Of a stretch of 64,000 bases of DNA, positions 31,511-45,376 are shown one piece after another. Position numbers and translations under genes: made by a program. This DNA comes from Steromphala cineraria (Eukaryota; Mollusca; Gastropoda; Trochida; Trochidae). The DNA is taken from NCBI GenBank assembly GCA_916613615.1, contig OU744728.1, positions 30,635,950-30,699,949 of the forward strand, read 5' to 3'. The notes under the pieces were generated by a model, which made no database searches, was not told the origin of the DNA, and saw nothing but the letters and a program-made list of their open reading frames with translations. The first letter of the stretch is position 1; each line of letters begins with the position of its first letter.

Positions 31511-34500
31511 TAAGGCATGTTTTTATTCACATTGAAATTTGATACTGAACCGAATCGAAATATGAACACCAAAGATCGTAGATCTAATCGGGACTGCTGG
31601 TGATAGTTACGTGTCACATCTTTTGGTGAAGGAAGGTTGCCCTTAGCCCCGTGTCTTGACTCTGCAACAAATAAGATTGAACTTTTGTCAGAACAGTATA
31701 AACAGAAAAGCTTGATAAAAAAGAAAATCCTTTGTTCTTGTGAGTCCAAAGTATCTGTAATCTGCTCTTTATTTCAACTTGGAAGAGGATATAGAGCTCT
31801 TGCAGGTCCAAGGCGAGTACCAGCACTAGTAGTGGTGACTGACTGGTAATATATACTTCCTGCCTCGAGAATCACTTATGCATGTATTTGTTATTCGTAG
31901 TCTTGTTTGTCAACAGATTATTAGCTTGAAAGCAGCACTGAACATCAAATTTTCCCACCTCATCTTGTCAACAGATTGCAATCTTTTGTTGAAGGTTTAT
32001 TTAAACACTCATCTCACCCAATACAATTATGAAAGGTAGCCATTTAAATGATTCACAGGTGACAGAAGAGTTTTTTTTTTTCATGTATACACATACGTTT
32101 GGTAGATTCTGTTCACTTTTCAAGGAGAAAGACTGCAGGCAGAACTACCCGCCATCTGGCGACCCCACAAATACAGGAAGTGGAGTACTTGTACTTTGAT
32201 TGGTGTCGGCCAGGAAACACGACAACACTCTCCTCTCTGGGAGGATTGCTTATTGTCAGTCAAGTGCTGTCATGTGTTCTTTCTCTCTCCCTCTCTCTCA
32301 CTTTCTTTCTCTCCCCCTCTCTCTCACACACACTCTCTCTCTCTCTCACTCTCACTCTTTTCTCACTCACTCACTCCCTCACTCCACATCCTAGAGCCAA
32401 CTGATACGTGTGAGCAGAAACTTCTATTTAGTTTTTTGTTGGACATGAAGTGAATTTAAAGTTACAATTGGATTATAAAAACGTTTGAGCAGGGTATTTT
32501 TTGGTGGAAAAAATATTCGGGAGGACTTATTATGATTTTTACATGATAATTTCACACTTTATTTCAAATATGTTTTCAAGATAGCAGATGAAAGCCGATC
32601 GATTGGTCCGGATAAGGAAATGAAAACAATGTTATAGTTTGTTTGTAATTTCAGATAAAATTGATAACTTTGGTAGGTAAATCACAGATTTTGGAAGTAA
32701 GATGTCTATATTGTTTTAAAATGAATGAAATTAAACCAAAAAATATATTGTTATAACAGAAACTTAAGGATTGGTATAAATGAGGAGCCCAAGATTCTTC
32801 TAACAGAGAGAAAGCTTTTGTTTGTATTCATACTATCCTTCATTGTAACACAGGAATCAATTGTTTCTTGCTCCAAAGTACCCTATTGATCCATTCTTGT
32901 TCTTATTGTAAGGTGTAATCAATCTGAACAATATGAACAATCTGAGAAAAATCCAGATTTTCTTCCCTGTCATCAGTGTTTTTCTGATTGCATTGTGTGA
33001 CCTCATTTCTTTCTAATTAACATTGCTAGGGAAACCCCCTTTTTTTTTCAAATTTTGAAACATCTCTTGGGCCAGTGAAAATGGAATGATGTCAGTGGCT
33101 GTTATGTCACAGTGGTCCTCCTTTGTTTGCGATGAATTAGGGTCTTTGTGGTGCCGCAGACAGCTTCAGTCATATTGGATTATCTCTCGAATTAAGAGAC
33201 GCATTTCACACATACCAAACGTCTTCCCGTAATCTTTGGCAAAACGTGCTCAGGAAATGTCAATAATTACAATGTCAAATTTATTGCCAATGTAAATCAA
33301 AATATTTTTTAAAATGTCATATAAACAATTGTTTGAAAGTTTTCCTAGTAAAAATTATATTTACACATGCTAGATATCAACAATGGCATACATATTTTTC
33401 ATATATTGAGTTTTTTTTTTCTTCCAAGCGGCTCTTTATATTGTTAAGTTGTTGTTTTTTCTCTAAGGTATTCAAACAGCGTCAAAAGGTATCTGATGCA
33501 TTTAATTTTGCGTATCACATTATCAACAGTCTGATCTATAAAAGGATGTCATTTCTGACAAAGAAAATACAATATTTTGTAACAAATGGAGTTCATTTTG
33601 ACCCTTTCATGACGAAATTGCCTCTGACATGTGTGATGGACCAACTAAGCGTGACATTGTCACACAAAAACTTCCATTATATCCCTTTATGACTGAGGGA
33701 AGGGCACTTGTTTGTAGACATACATCAGACCCTGTCTGTCAGGTGGATGGTGGTAGGCTGACAGGCAACATGGTGACTTTAGGGACAGACCCATAGAGAT
33801 TTACATACTGGCCCGGGTAGCCTATACACTCACACTCACTCACTCACACACACACCAGGTGACAAGCCACCAAGCCACTCCGTCTTCTTCTCTGTCCAAC
33901 CACCGGCTAGTCAATCTCGCATCCTCGTTCACTCAGTACGGAGATACAGGCATGAAAGCTCCGCTCTACCCAATTTGACAGGTCATTGCCAACTGGTTCT
34001 TTTGTGTTCATCAGTGGTTCTTACGTAGCTGAGCACGCGCACCAGAACAGTTCAATTCAAAATCCAACGGATCTTTATTTCATCAGAGGTAATATGTTCT
34101 AGAGTCTGAATATTTCAAGACTTGATTGGCGTGTTTTGCTTTAACCGTGGTGCTTCCCAAGGAAATAGAAGTAAAGGAGTACCGGTTCATTAAAGGCGTC
34201 TGCTCAGCCAGTGGAACAGAGGGGAGCTAAGGTAGCATTGACCCTGGTGAACAAGGCTGTGAATCTTACTCACTCCTTCACTGCATATCTGCAGTAACAC
34301 TCGGGCTGCTTCCTTCCTTCCCTCTCCTCCCTCAGCTGTCTGCCTAGCCCTTGTATCACCGGCTAGCTCGCTGGCTGTCGCAAGCCGCATCACCCTGTCT
34401 GCCTGCCTGCCTGTTTCTCTGTGTGTCCATCTGAGGTACCCTGTCCAGTCCAGTGCATGACATCATCCTGTGACTGTAACACCAGGAGTAAGATACTCAT

Positions 34501-34637
34501 TCAGACAGCTAGCAGCTTTTGTTGTGGATTAACAGGCTCCCAGCCTGGTGTGTGGGGGAGAGTGTGTTTGTCATGGTGACATATTATTCCTGCTGAGGTG
34601 TGTGGAAAGATTTCTCTGTAAGACTTGCTCAGTCAGG
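31511..34637. other. Spacer with GC-richer islands upstream of a putative first exon
   Basis: 32491-32610 resembles the repeat at 14466-15075 in SART3 intron 1 (shared GGGTATTTTTT, ATATTCGGGAGG, AAAGCCGATCGA). 33720-34500 is GC-richer with CACT and GCCT microsatellites, consistent with a regulatory region before the exon at 34638. No other exon called. Confidence 0.45.
32278..32390. repeat. CT/CACT-rich low-complexity tract
   Basis: Runs of CTCTCT, CTTT and CTCACTCAC. Three overlapping open frames here reflect this composition only. Confidence 0.9.
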
Positions 34638-34733
34638 ATGGAAAATAATTCAAAGATGGATCCAAAAAGGATACGTAAGCTGCAGTCGTCGCCGGGAGAG
34701 ATGTCCTTTGGCAAACTGATGACCAGCCCACTG
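34638..34733 (+). CDS. Putative alternative first exon, 32 codons (MENNSKMDPKRIRKLQSSPG...)
   Basis: The ATG at 34638 (context CAGGATGG) starts 96 nt ending MTSPL at a strong donor GTGAGA, phase 0. The peptide is basic and Ser/Lys-rich (MDPKRIRKLQSSPGEMSFGK) with no membrane segment. A second in-frame Met lies at codon 7. No downstream acceptor exon in the window continues it recognisably, so it probably splices to a shared exon beyond 64 kb, as inferred for the similar exons at 30309, 48942, 51408 and 63462. Confidence 0.6.
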
Positions 34734-35314
34734 GTGAGATTGATAATTGCTTGCAGTTAGCATATCTGAGCTAATGATTACCAATGTACATTTATTATGA
34801 AAGGCTGAGTACCAGTTGGTGCCTTTTGTCTTACAAGTGTTTAATCATGTCACTAATACATTCAATTTTTTAGTTCAGTTTTTTTAATGTTATTTTGGAT
34901 TATCATGATTAAGTCACAACTTGATGGGTGATTATTTCTTAAACACAGATGTCATTACTAAGGTCAAAGAAAGGATTTGTTTTTAGAAAGTAATCCCCCA
35001 TTGAGGTGATATCTTGTCTGCTGAGCTGTTTATCACTTGTTTTATTGCAGCCATGTACAAACACAGATAGATGATGTTTTTAAGTGTGGAGTATAAACAA
35101 TGCTCACATTTCTTCTCTCAACTGAGTGTACTCATCTGTAAGCTTGATGATAATGATCCAGCTTTATATAAACCTTTATCTGAATATATGATATTCATGT
35201 AAAATCATGTAAGCCAATGGATATATAAACATGGTTGATCGGACATCAGTGTGAGCCAGTATTGATAGTGAGATTAATTTCCTGATTGACATTGGCATGT
35301 TGATCTGGGGTGGC

Positions 35315-36222
35315 ATGTACATGATGTACTGACTCGACGTATAGGACCTTGTAGATGTACATGATGTACTGACTCGACGTATAGGACCTTGTAGATGTAC
35401 ATGATGTACTGACTAGACGTATAGGACCTTGTAGATGTACATGATGTACTGACTAGACGTATAGGACCTTGTAGATGTACATGATGTACTGACTAGACGT
35501 ATAGGACCTTGTAGATGTACATGATGTACTGACTAGACGTATAGGACCTTATAGATGTACATGTCGTACTGACTAGATGTATAGGACCTTGTAGATGTAC
35601 ATGATGTACTGACTAGACGTATAGGACCTTGTAGATGTACATGATGTACTGACTAGATGTATAGGACCTTGTAGATGTACATGATGTACTGACTAGATGT
35701 ATAGGACCTTGTAGATGTACATGATGTACTGACTAGACGTATAGGACCTTGTAGATGTACATGATGTACTGACTCGACGTATAGGACCTTGTAGATGTAC
35801 ATGATGTACTGACTAGACGTATAGGACCTTGTAGATGTACATGATGTACTGACTCGATGTATAGGACCTTGTAGATGTACATGATGTACTGACTAGACGT
35901 ATAGGACCTTGTAGATGTACATGATGTACTGACTGGATGTATAGGACCTTGTAGATGTACATGATGTACTGACTCGACGTATAGGACCTTGTAGATGTAC
36001 ATGATGTACTGACTAGACGTATAGGACCTTGTAGATGTACATGATGTACTGACTAGACGTATAGGACCTTGTAGATGTACATGATGTACTGACTAGATGT
36101 ATAGGACCTTGTAGATGTACATGATGTACTGACTAGACGTATAGGACCTTGTAGATGTACATGATGTACTGACTCGACGTATAGGACCTTGTAGATGTAC
36201 ATGATGTACTGACTCAACGTAT
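35315..36222. repeat. 40-bp minisatellite, about 23 units (left block)
   Basis: Unit contains ATGATGTACTGACTAGACGT followed by ATAGGACCTTGTAGATGTAC. Copies are nearly identical, with recurrent C/A and C/T variants in GACT(A/C)GA(C/T)GT. The array resumes at 36637 after an insertion. Confidence 0.97.
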
Positions 36223-36636
36223 TATAAGTTATCACATTGCATAGCGGGTTACATCGGTATTTATTATTCCCGCGAAAGGTTTTATGCAACGAGCGGAACG
36301 CGAGTTGCATAAAACCTTTCAAGGGAATAATAAATACCGATGTAACCCGCTATGCAATGTGATAACGAATTTATCTTACCGAATGTCTAAAACTATTGTT
36401 AAAAACACAATCAGAAGTGAACAAAACCTTTATTTCAAAACAACAACAAAGGTCCGAGTCACGGCATACTGGTTGACCTATGACCTTATCACGTGACTTT
36501 GAATGATTGACGTGGAAGCACGCTTTACTCGCGGGGTATAAGGGATTTATTCTCCCTCGGTGAAGGTGTATATGGGAATTTGTTAAGGGTCACGTGAACC
36601 AATCAGAGATCGAGATTCTTACATGAGGTAGGATAA
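36223..36636. mobile_element. Fold-back element inserted into the 40-bp minisatellite
   Basis: About 410 bp of unrelated sequence splits the array. Its left part is a large inverted repeat: arms 36228-36290 and 36304-36366 (63 nt each, about two mismatches) around a 13-nt loop. The arms begin GTTATCACATTGC. The right 270 bp is not palindromic. No ORF. A non-autonomous fold-back or MITE-like insertion is the simplest explanation. Confidence 0.7.
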
Positions 36637-36754
36637 AGGACCTTGTAGATGTACATGATGTACTGACTAGACTTATAGGACCTTGTAGATGTACATGATG
36701 TACTGACTAGACGTATAGGACCTTGTAGATGTCCATGATGTACTGACTAGACGT
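36637..36754. repeat. 40-bp minisatellite, about 3 units (right block)
   Basis: Continuation of the array at 35315-36222 beyond the fold-back insertion, with slightly more divergence (GACTTATAGG, GATGTCCATG). Confidence 0.95.
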
Positions 36755-39427
36755 GTTTTGTAATGCAACATGCCTATTAATTCTGTTGAGTTGTTTCAAA
36801 AGATCAGTGTCATATCAAATCATTAAGGGCTGTGTAAAAATAAAAATTCTGTTGGATTAATATGTCAACATTAATTATGTGTTGAAACTATAGATTTCCT
36901 GAAGAATGACATTCCAAAAATGACACTTCTTATATAGAATATTTTTATTGCTGACAAGGCATGGTGTTGTAATCATGAGTGTAAGTGTCAACCACATGCC
37001 AATTGGCTTTTAACTATCATTTCATTATTGCTCAATTACTTGAGGCTAGGTAGAGGTTTATTACCAGTACATTGCACTCTGCACAGGTACATTGCACTGC
37101 CAAGCATGCTAATGGATCTACACATCCTATACACTGGTGTAAGGACAATGGAGTTCCAAATGTGCTCAACCACCTGGGCAGTATATTCCATCACTTTGCA
37201 ACTGTTCACAATTATCTGCCTGTTACCTCTAGATGAGAGATCCCCTATAGGCCTACCAACTGTCCCTCAGTCTCGTCAACTCCAACAATCTGGAGTGAGA
37301 ACATATTGTATTTTCACTATGATCAAGAGCATGCTTAGTTCACACCAATCACCAGTTCATACATCATGGGCAGACACCATTTGAAAGTAGATAACTCTAG
37401 CGCTAAGTTTGCCAATGTTTAACAAGAAGTGAACAACAGTTTGCATGTGGGGATGATTGCACATCTTTAGACTGATCATGACTCCCTCCCAGTGAAATGG
37501 GAATGTACCTCCCCGTGTTGGTCTGAGTGTTATCTTAGACAGTGTTTACACATTTTTCAAGGGTTTCATGATCTCTGAGTTTTTCTTATTCTACGAAATA
37601 GTGTAATTCTCAGTAAAATATCTTGTTCAATCTACACCTTATATATGCTCTACTAAGGATGATGCTTCCCCCACTTGTTCAGCTAATGATATCTTTGTAT
37701 ACTGCTTGATTAAACCAGCCTGCCTTCAAGCCAGACAAACATTTGTCAACCTACTTAAATCAGTTACATAAATACATGTAAACTACATCCTTCTTTTCTG
37801 TTTTTTGTTCACATTTGACATTTTGTTGTGTTAAGTGTTTGAAATTTTTAGACTGAGACCTGAATTATCTAAATGCCACTTTCATATTTGCACAATGTAT
37901 CTCTCAACAAATATGTTCTTGACATTTTATTGTGCTCAGTGGTGACATCTTGATTCTTGTTTCACGCCCGAGTGACTTGATGCGTGATAATCATGTTGGG
38001 CACTCCATCAAAATATGATTAAAGCTGAAAAAGGTTTCTTTCCATGTTAGGGGCCATTGAAACATGTATTGTAAACAGAACACTGGACTGCTAACCGTTT
38101 TATTCACTTTATTTAGAGATATAACGTCGGTTTATCATTTAAACTTGATCAACAGGGATAACCTTGGTGAAATCATTCAATATAGAAAATACTCCTACTT
38201 TAGTAAAAGGAATGAAACATTTCAAATAAAAAGGAAATCTTGTTTATTCAAGCAAGGGGATATATTTTATGATCGAAATGATCACGTTGGCAGTTATGTG
38301 CACATCCCTCCTATGGTGATTTACTGGGAAGAAGAAACTATAAATATTCCATGTATGTTTTAGTGTTTGAAGCATTATGATTTTAATTGCTCACTTGACC
38401 CAGTTTGATATGGAAGTGTCCCAGACCTTGCCAGGTTGAAGTACTCCAGGTTGAAGTGTTGACAACAGGTCCCTTTGCTGTACTTCATACTTGCCCAGGG
38501 AAGGAAGTCATTTGGATCTTATTATTGAATATGGCAATGTGCATTAGTTAGGACTTCATCTTTGACTGTAACGTTAGATATAGGTCATTTGTTGAATACT
38601 TATACATATAAGGCACTATCTTACATATGTTTGTTTATGAAAACATTTATTTTCTTATAATATGGATAGGTCCCCAAGGGCTAGGCAACTTGTCTGCACA
38701 ACTGTTACATACACAGTAAGGTTTGGGTGCAATGCTATACTAAGTTTCAAAGCAGAACCCAATCCCCCTCTCGTTTGCTAGTTAGCCTGCCGATGCTCGC
38801 AGGTTTCATGGCATTGCATAGCCACAATAGTAATGCAAGCTTTCTCCCTCACTAGCAGGCTTGATAAATACTCTTGAAAGCAGCCTATTCTCCCAATTCA
38901 CCTCATCTCACCTCTCCTCCATGTTCAAATATGATACCATGTCAACACTTAGGAAATAAATATATATAGCAATACATTTTCAACACTGTTTTATCTGAGG
39001 GTATTCTGAATGAGAACATAGACACATTTCAATTAGAAAAAAGTTTTTTCATACAATGTTTGTCGAATATTGTCACGCCTTGATAACCAACAAAAGATGT
39101 TTTCTTTGAATTTCTTATATGTAGAATATGATCTTCTCTGGATGTGTTTTGTAACAAGAGCATGGAGCCAGCCTACATGTGTGGTTGATCTAGTTGACGT
39201 TAAGAGACGGGTGGTAGTGTATGAACAAGTGGGAAAGGGCAAGGGTCTTATGAAATGTGGAATGATTCCATCTTTCCTGCATTATCATCCAGCTGGAAAC
39301 AATATCTCCATTCAACTGCAACAATTGTTTCAAAGAAGTTAAATATCTAATGCCTATCAGATATCTTTGTTTTTTAAACATATGCAATTGGTGAAATAGA
39401 GATATTTGAGAGTTACAAGAGTCAAAG
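36755..39427. other. Spacer without recognised features
   Basis: AT-rich. Open frames up to 118 codons have no motif, start context or splice structure that I can support. Confidence 0.5.
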
Positions 39428-39672
39428 AGAAATGTGCCCACCCTGTGCTCTAGGTGTCAGTGTAGGGAACTCAGATAGAAATGTGCCCACCCTGTGCTCT
39501 AGGTGTCAGTGTAGGGAACTCAGATAGAAATGTGCCCACCCTGTGCTCTAGGTGTCAGTGTAGGGAACTCAGATAGAAATGTGCCCACCCTGTGCTCTAG
39601 GTGTCAGTGTAGGGAACTCAGATAGAAATGTGCCCACCCTGTGCTCTAGGTGTCAGTGTAGGGAACTCAGAT
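39428..39672. repeat. 49-bp minisatellite, 5 units
   Basis: Unit starts GAAATGTGCCCACCCTGTGC and ends GTAGGGAACTCAGATA. The copies are virtually identical, implying recent expansion. Confidence 0.96.
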
Positions 39673-40036
39673 GCTTTCTTCACTGCTAATATTATCTGTG
39701 TGTAGATTTGAAATTTGATAGCATTAGACCAAATATTTGCAATTGTCTTTACAGTTTCAGTATAATTCAGAGAATAAAGCAGTTTGGCTTGTGTTTGATG
39801 ATAGAACTGCTGCTTGGGATGTACAGATACCACCAGTGTGAGGACTTCATCAGTTTAAGGTGGGCGTGTTGGTGTGAGATAACTTTGGGACAAGCAAAGA
39901 GCTTATCTTCATTGCTGATCACAGAATTGATGGAGCTTGAACATAAGTAGGCATTCTTTCTGTTACGCTTATTCAAGCACTGAGGACTCTCTGGTGAACA
40001 GTGCTGTTTGCTTTGTTTGATCAGTTACACATTTTT

Positions 40037-41115
40037 AGCTCATCAGGACTGAAAGTCCAGATGGGCTTATGGCATGGCCCGTCGTCCGGCGTCCGTCCGT
40101 CATCCGTCGTCTGTCCGTTGTCCGTCGTCTGTCCGTCCGTAAACTTTTGACACTTTCGACTTCTCCTCATGAACCATACACATTAAAGAGCTGAAATTTT
40201 GTGTACAAGTACCTTAGCATATGGAGATTCTAATTTGTAACTTTGGTGACCCTGTGACCCCAAATAGGGTCACAGGGGTCACAACTTTAAAAACCTATTT
40301 TCATCTTCTTCTCCAGTTCCAGAAGGAGTAGAGAGTTAAAAATTAGTGCAGACTCCTTGGACAATGGAGATTCTAATTTGTAACTTTGGTGACCCTGTGA
40401 CCCCAAATAGGGTCACAGGGGTCACAACCTTAAAAACCTATTTTCATCTTCCTCTCCAGTTCTAAAAGAACTAGAGAGTTAATATTGATATGTGCAGACT
40501 CCTTGGACAATGGGGATTCTAATTTGTAACTTTGTTGACCCTGTGACCCCAAATAGGGTCACAGGGGTCACAACCTTAAAAAACTATTTTCATCTTCTTC
40601 TCAAGTTCCAAAAGGTCTAGAGAGCTGAAATTATATGTGCAGACTCCTTGGCCAATGGGGATTCTAAATTGTAGATTTCGTGACTCCATGACCCCAAATA
40701 GGGTCACAGGGGTCACAACCTTAAAAACTTATTTTCATCATCACCTTTAGCTCCTAAAGGTCTATTGAGCTGAAAGACTGCATGTAGACTCCTTGGTCAA
40801 TTGGGATTCTAAACTGTAGGTTTTGTGACCCAATGACCCCAAATAGGGTCACAGGGGTCACAATCTTAAAAACCTATTTTTCTCCATTAGATGACAGTCT
40901 ATGACAAATTTATTTCTCCTTGGATATTTTAGTGTGGACTTCTTTCACTGTCTGATACTGGCGATCTAGAAAGTGTTGAATAATAATACATTTGTTTTGT
41001 AATTTTTTTATAGGTTTTCTTGTAATAGGTAACATCAGTTTCATTTTTAGCTCATCTTGCCTGTATAAAGCAAACTTGATATGATGCCTGATGAGCTACA
41101 GAGCCAATGGCTCTA
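40037..41115 (+). mobile_element. HINE/pearl-like element, family B, copy 2
   Basis: Same termini and core as the copy at 25541: AGCTCATCAGG start, CCTGATGAGCT plus hairpin AGAGCCAATGGCTCT end, in a T run. Fewer core units (about 5). It has an enlarged CCGTC-rich stretch near the 5' end. Confidence 0.87.
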
Positions 41116-41444
41116 TTTTTCAAACAGATGATAGGAATTAAAGGAAATGTAATTATCATCTATTGTAGCATACTCAAGGTGTAACACATTTCAGAGTTTA
41201 AACCCTCTTCATTTGATTTCATTTGATGTGATATGGACAACAGGCAATTCAAAAAAATAATTTCGATATTGTTGTTTTTGTTTGAGTACATCAAGATTTC
41301 ATAGCTGAACTGAAATTAATGGTATTAATGAACCAACAGTTTGTATCCAGCAACCAACTTTGAACACAGGAATAATTCTGAGTAAGATGGTGTGGAATGT
41401 AGGCAGAATTCTCCTGGAGGTTTCAGGAGCAGGGATTGCAGGAT

Positions 41445-41523
41445 CATCATCCTATCTTGTAGGATTGCAGGATCATCATCCTATCTTGTGGGATTGCAGG
41501 ATCATCAAACTATCTTGTGGTCT
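41445..41523. repeat. Short tandem repeat, about 29-bp unit, 3 copies
   Basis: Units GGATTGCAGGATCATCATCC followed by TATCTTGTG; the third copy is diverged (CATCAAACTATC). Confidence 0.85.
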
Positions 41524-41693
41524 TTGTATGGGTTGGGGTTGAGAGTTAGGTGTGGAGGAGTGCTTTGAATGATTTCCTGGCTGGCTAGCTGGAACTGGGA
41601 TGGTCCTGTCTTCCTCAGGAAGGAACTGGACCCCTGACTGGTACATGAACCCTTCTCGTCTTCTCATCGGAGAAAAAGAAAATATTCATTTTT

Positions 41694-43049
41694 AGCTCAT
41701 CAGGACTGAAAGTCCAGATGGGCTTATGGCATGGCCCGTCGTCCGGCGTCCGTCCGTCGTCCGTCCATCGTCCGTCCGTAAACTTTTGACACTTTCGACT
41801 TCTCCTCATGAACCATACACATTAGAGAGCTGAAATTTTGTGTACAAGTACCTGAACATATGGAGATTCTAATTTGTTACTTTGGTGACCCTGTGACCCC
41901 AAATAGGGTCACAGGGGTCACAACTTTAAATACCTATTTTCATCTTCTTCTCCAGTTCCAAAAGGAGTAGAGAGTTAAAAATTATATGTGCAGACTCCTT
42001 GGACAATGGAGATTCTAATTTGTAACTTTGGTGACCCTGTGACTCCAAATCGGGTCACAGGGGTCACAACCTTAAAAACCTATTTTCATCTTCTTCTCCA
42101 GTTCTAAAAGGTACTAGAGAGTTAAAAACGATATGTGCAGACTCCTTGGCCAATGGGGATTCTAAATTGTAGATTTCGTGACCCCATGACCCCAAATAGG
42201 GTCACAGGGGTCACAACCTTAAAAACCTATTTTCATCTTCTTCTCCAGTTCTAAAAGGACTAGAGAGTTGAAAGTGATATGTGCAGACTCCTTGGACAAT
42301 GGGGATTCTAATTTGTAACTTTGGTGAACCTGTGGCCCCAAATAGGGTCACAGGGGTCACAACCTTAAAAACCTATTTTCATCTTCTTCTCCAGTTCTAA
42401 AAGGACTAGAGAGTTGAAAGTGATATGTGCAGACTCCTTGGACAATGGGGATCTAATTTGTAACTTTGGTGAACCTGTGACCCCAAATAGGGTCACAGGG
42501 GTCACAACCTTAAAAAACTATTTTCATATTCTTCTCAAGTTCCAAAAGGTCTAAGGAGCTGAAATTATATGTGCAGACTCCTTGACCAATGGGGATTCTA
42601 AATTATAGATTTCGTGACCCCATGACCCCAAATAGGGTCACAGGGGTCACAACCTTAAAAACTTATTTTCATCATCATCTTTAGCTCCTAAAGGTCTATT
42701 GAGCTGAAAGACTGCATGTAGACTCCTTGGCCAATTGGGATTCTAAACTGTAGGTTTTGTGACCCCATGACCCCAAATAGGGTCACAGGGGTCACAATTT
42801 AAAAAACCTATTTTTCTCCATTAGATGACAGTCTTTGACAAATTTATTTCTCCTTGGATATTTTAGTGTGGACTTCTTTCACTGTCTGATATTGGCGATC
42901 TAGAAAGTGTTGAATAATAATACATTTGTTTTGTAATTTTTGTTAAGGTTTTCTTGTAATAGGTAACATCAGTTTCATTTTTAGCTCATCTTGCCTGTAT
43001 AAAGCAAACTTGATATGATGCCTGATGAGCTACAGAGCCAATGGCTCTA
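41694..43049 (+). mobile_element. HINE/pearl-like element, family B, copy 3
   Basis: Full termini as in the other copies, with about 7 core units. It lies only about 580 bp after copy 2, in the same orientation. Confidence 0.87.
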
Positions 43050-45376
43050 TTTTTTAACATATATTTTAATTATTTTTTTATTGATCTTAAAAATAAAAGG
43101 AATGTCTTATTGAACTTATAAATCTATTTAAAGAAAACTGAGAAAATGTCAATGATGTAACTTGAACTATCATGTGACTCACAAAATCTGCATGTACATA
43201 TAGCTGTAAGAATTTTCTCAAAATGCAATACCATTCTGTCCTCAGAACTATGTTCACCTGATCATTGGTAGGAAATACTCCTTTGAAGTATTTTGATATG
43301 CTGTGTTAGCCAATGAAGCCAGGTTAGCTAATTCCTGCATCACATGGAAGGAGGTCTGACAATGACCGGGAAGCTGTGAATCACCCAGGACAGATAGGGC
43401 CTGGAGGTGCGGCCAGTCAGCTGAAACATATATCATCCAACTAGCAAAGAGGATAAATTGTAGATGCAGGTTATGAAGTAGAAATGCGAGGGAAGTAAAG
43501 TTTGTGCAGCACAACAGACGTCCATTGTGTTGTTGGGTTTCAGTGAGATGGCTCTGATGTAATGTTGTCAGGACTGTCCGACCCGGTCTGGTTCTCTCTC
43601 CACACCAGTAATCTCAACAAGACCAGAACATTTCATCAGTGCCCATACATGTCTCATGGGCCTCAATAACTGGCATCAATGAATGTAGATTTTGGTTGCT
43701 TATTCAAAAATAATTTTGGTTTCATATGTTGTTTGTTGTGGGGATAATGAATAGAGGATACTTTACTTTATTATATAATTTTGAATAAACTATGTCACTT
43801 CAGAAAAAAAAGTTACCCCCTGTTCACATAGCTGAATGTAGTTTCAGCACCTGACCAGTGACAATATCATACATCGTCACCATGAAAATATAATACATAG
43901 CACTGTTAGACAGGGTTAGATAGTACTTGAAAGAGAGTTTATTTCACTGATAAAACTCAGTATTTCACTGCTGATCATAAAATTTATTATTATTCATTGT
44001 ATATTAAATGTAAATATACAAACTAGATTTAAATGAGATTTGGGATTAATGATTTTACTCTATCTATCTTTGTCATATCAGGACAATAATAAAGGTAATT
44101 TGTTTGAACAGAATTATAGCTCCCATCATAGTTTTGCATCCAGCAGTCTAGGGAGTCATGTTGCTAGGAAACTCAAGATTTCACCTGACGGCTCCATGCA
44201 GGGTTCTTGTTGTTGGCAGTGCGGGGAGGACAACACACACCTGGTGTAAACTCCCATGTTTACTATTTTAGTCAGTGTACTCTACCACAGCTTTAGAGAA
44301 CATGTTCACTTTCACACTCCCGATAGATAGATAGATAATCTTGATGAGATTAAGACCTGCCAAACCAATTACTCTCTAGATCCAAAGAAATTTTGTAAAG
44401 TCTGAAGTCCAACTTTGTTTTTCTACATCAAGTATTACTTCTGTGAATGAATTCAACCAATTTTTCGCCAGTGACAGTTAAGCAATGTGGCCACATGATA
44501 TTTCCTTAATGCTGCATTTGTTTGATATTTCTGATTTATTTAACAATTGCAAATGATTGGTTTATGTAAAGATATGACCAAATACTTGTTCAGAAGCTAA
44601 TACCTCCAGCTTTATGAGAAAGAATTATCTCTATTCATAACTTAGGTGGATTCATGTTCCTATTATGGTCATAAAGAATACTGTAAATGTTTTCTACCCA
44701 TTTGTTGTGCATGTGATGCGGAAAAATTTAGGAAAAAAATTCTGTTAAATAATTTTATAAGATTAAGGCATTTATGTTTCAATTGTTGTGGATGGTTGAA
44801 AGATATCATTTATAGTTGTGTAATGGTTGTCTGTGGAGCAAGATGGCTGAGAAGTGTGAGAGAGAAGGAGACACAAATACACCAGATGGGAGAAGTTTTT
44901 AAATGAAGTGTCAAAACAGCTAGCTAATCCAAGGAAGTAGATTGTTCAGTTGATTCCCTCAAACCCATTAATTGGGCGGGGATCAAAGGGTAGATAACTC
45001 TCTGCTGTTTTGATGGAAGAGAAACTCAAGTACAAATACCTTCCTGCCAGGTGGGATTTCATTGGGCGACTCAAATTACCCTCGACAAATTGGATGGAAA
45101 AATGTTAAATTAACACTTTCCGGTCTCTCCTATTTAATTGGTAAAAGTTTTATAGGAAGATTAATAAGACATCTGGTGTGTACTTCTTGTTTGCTTGAGT
45201 CTGAACTGTTTCGGCAGTGTGAGTAACCTGGCTCATTGACTGTAATGTTACACCTGAGGGAGGCCCAGCTCTGTTTTCTTAGGGAGCAGTACTCTATGTC
45301 TGTTACACCATGTCTGCTTTTTGAATTTGTATTTCATGAAAGGTCTGGAAAGTAATTTATTTGTTTGATATGAGTT
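43050..45376. other. Spacer; possible exon near 44140-44235
   Basis: Mostly AT-rich. A short frame ending CCWQCGEDNTHLV sits between TTTTGCATCCAGCAG and CACCTGGTGTAAAC and could be an exon, but neither splice signal is strong. An ATG at 44843 (MAEKCEREGDTNTPDGRSF) has good start context but no good donor. Neither is called as a gene. Confidence 0.3.

Noticed and set aside
35733..36322. Minus-strand frames with VLYVESVHHVHLQGP repeats
   Set aside because: Translation of the 40-bp minisatellite. The period is not a multiple of three and the frames cycle.
44843..44899. Start codon MAEKCEREGDTNTPDGRSF
   Set aside because: Good start context, but no acceptable donor before the stop. Probably chance.
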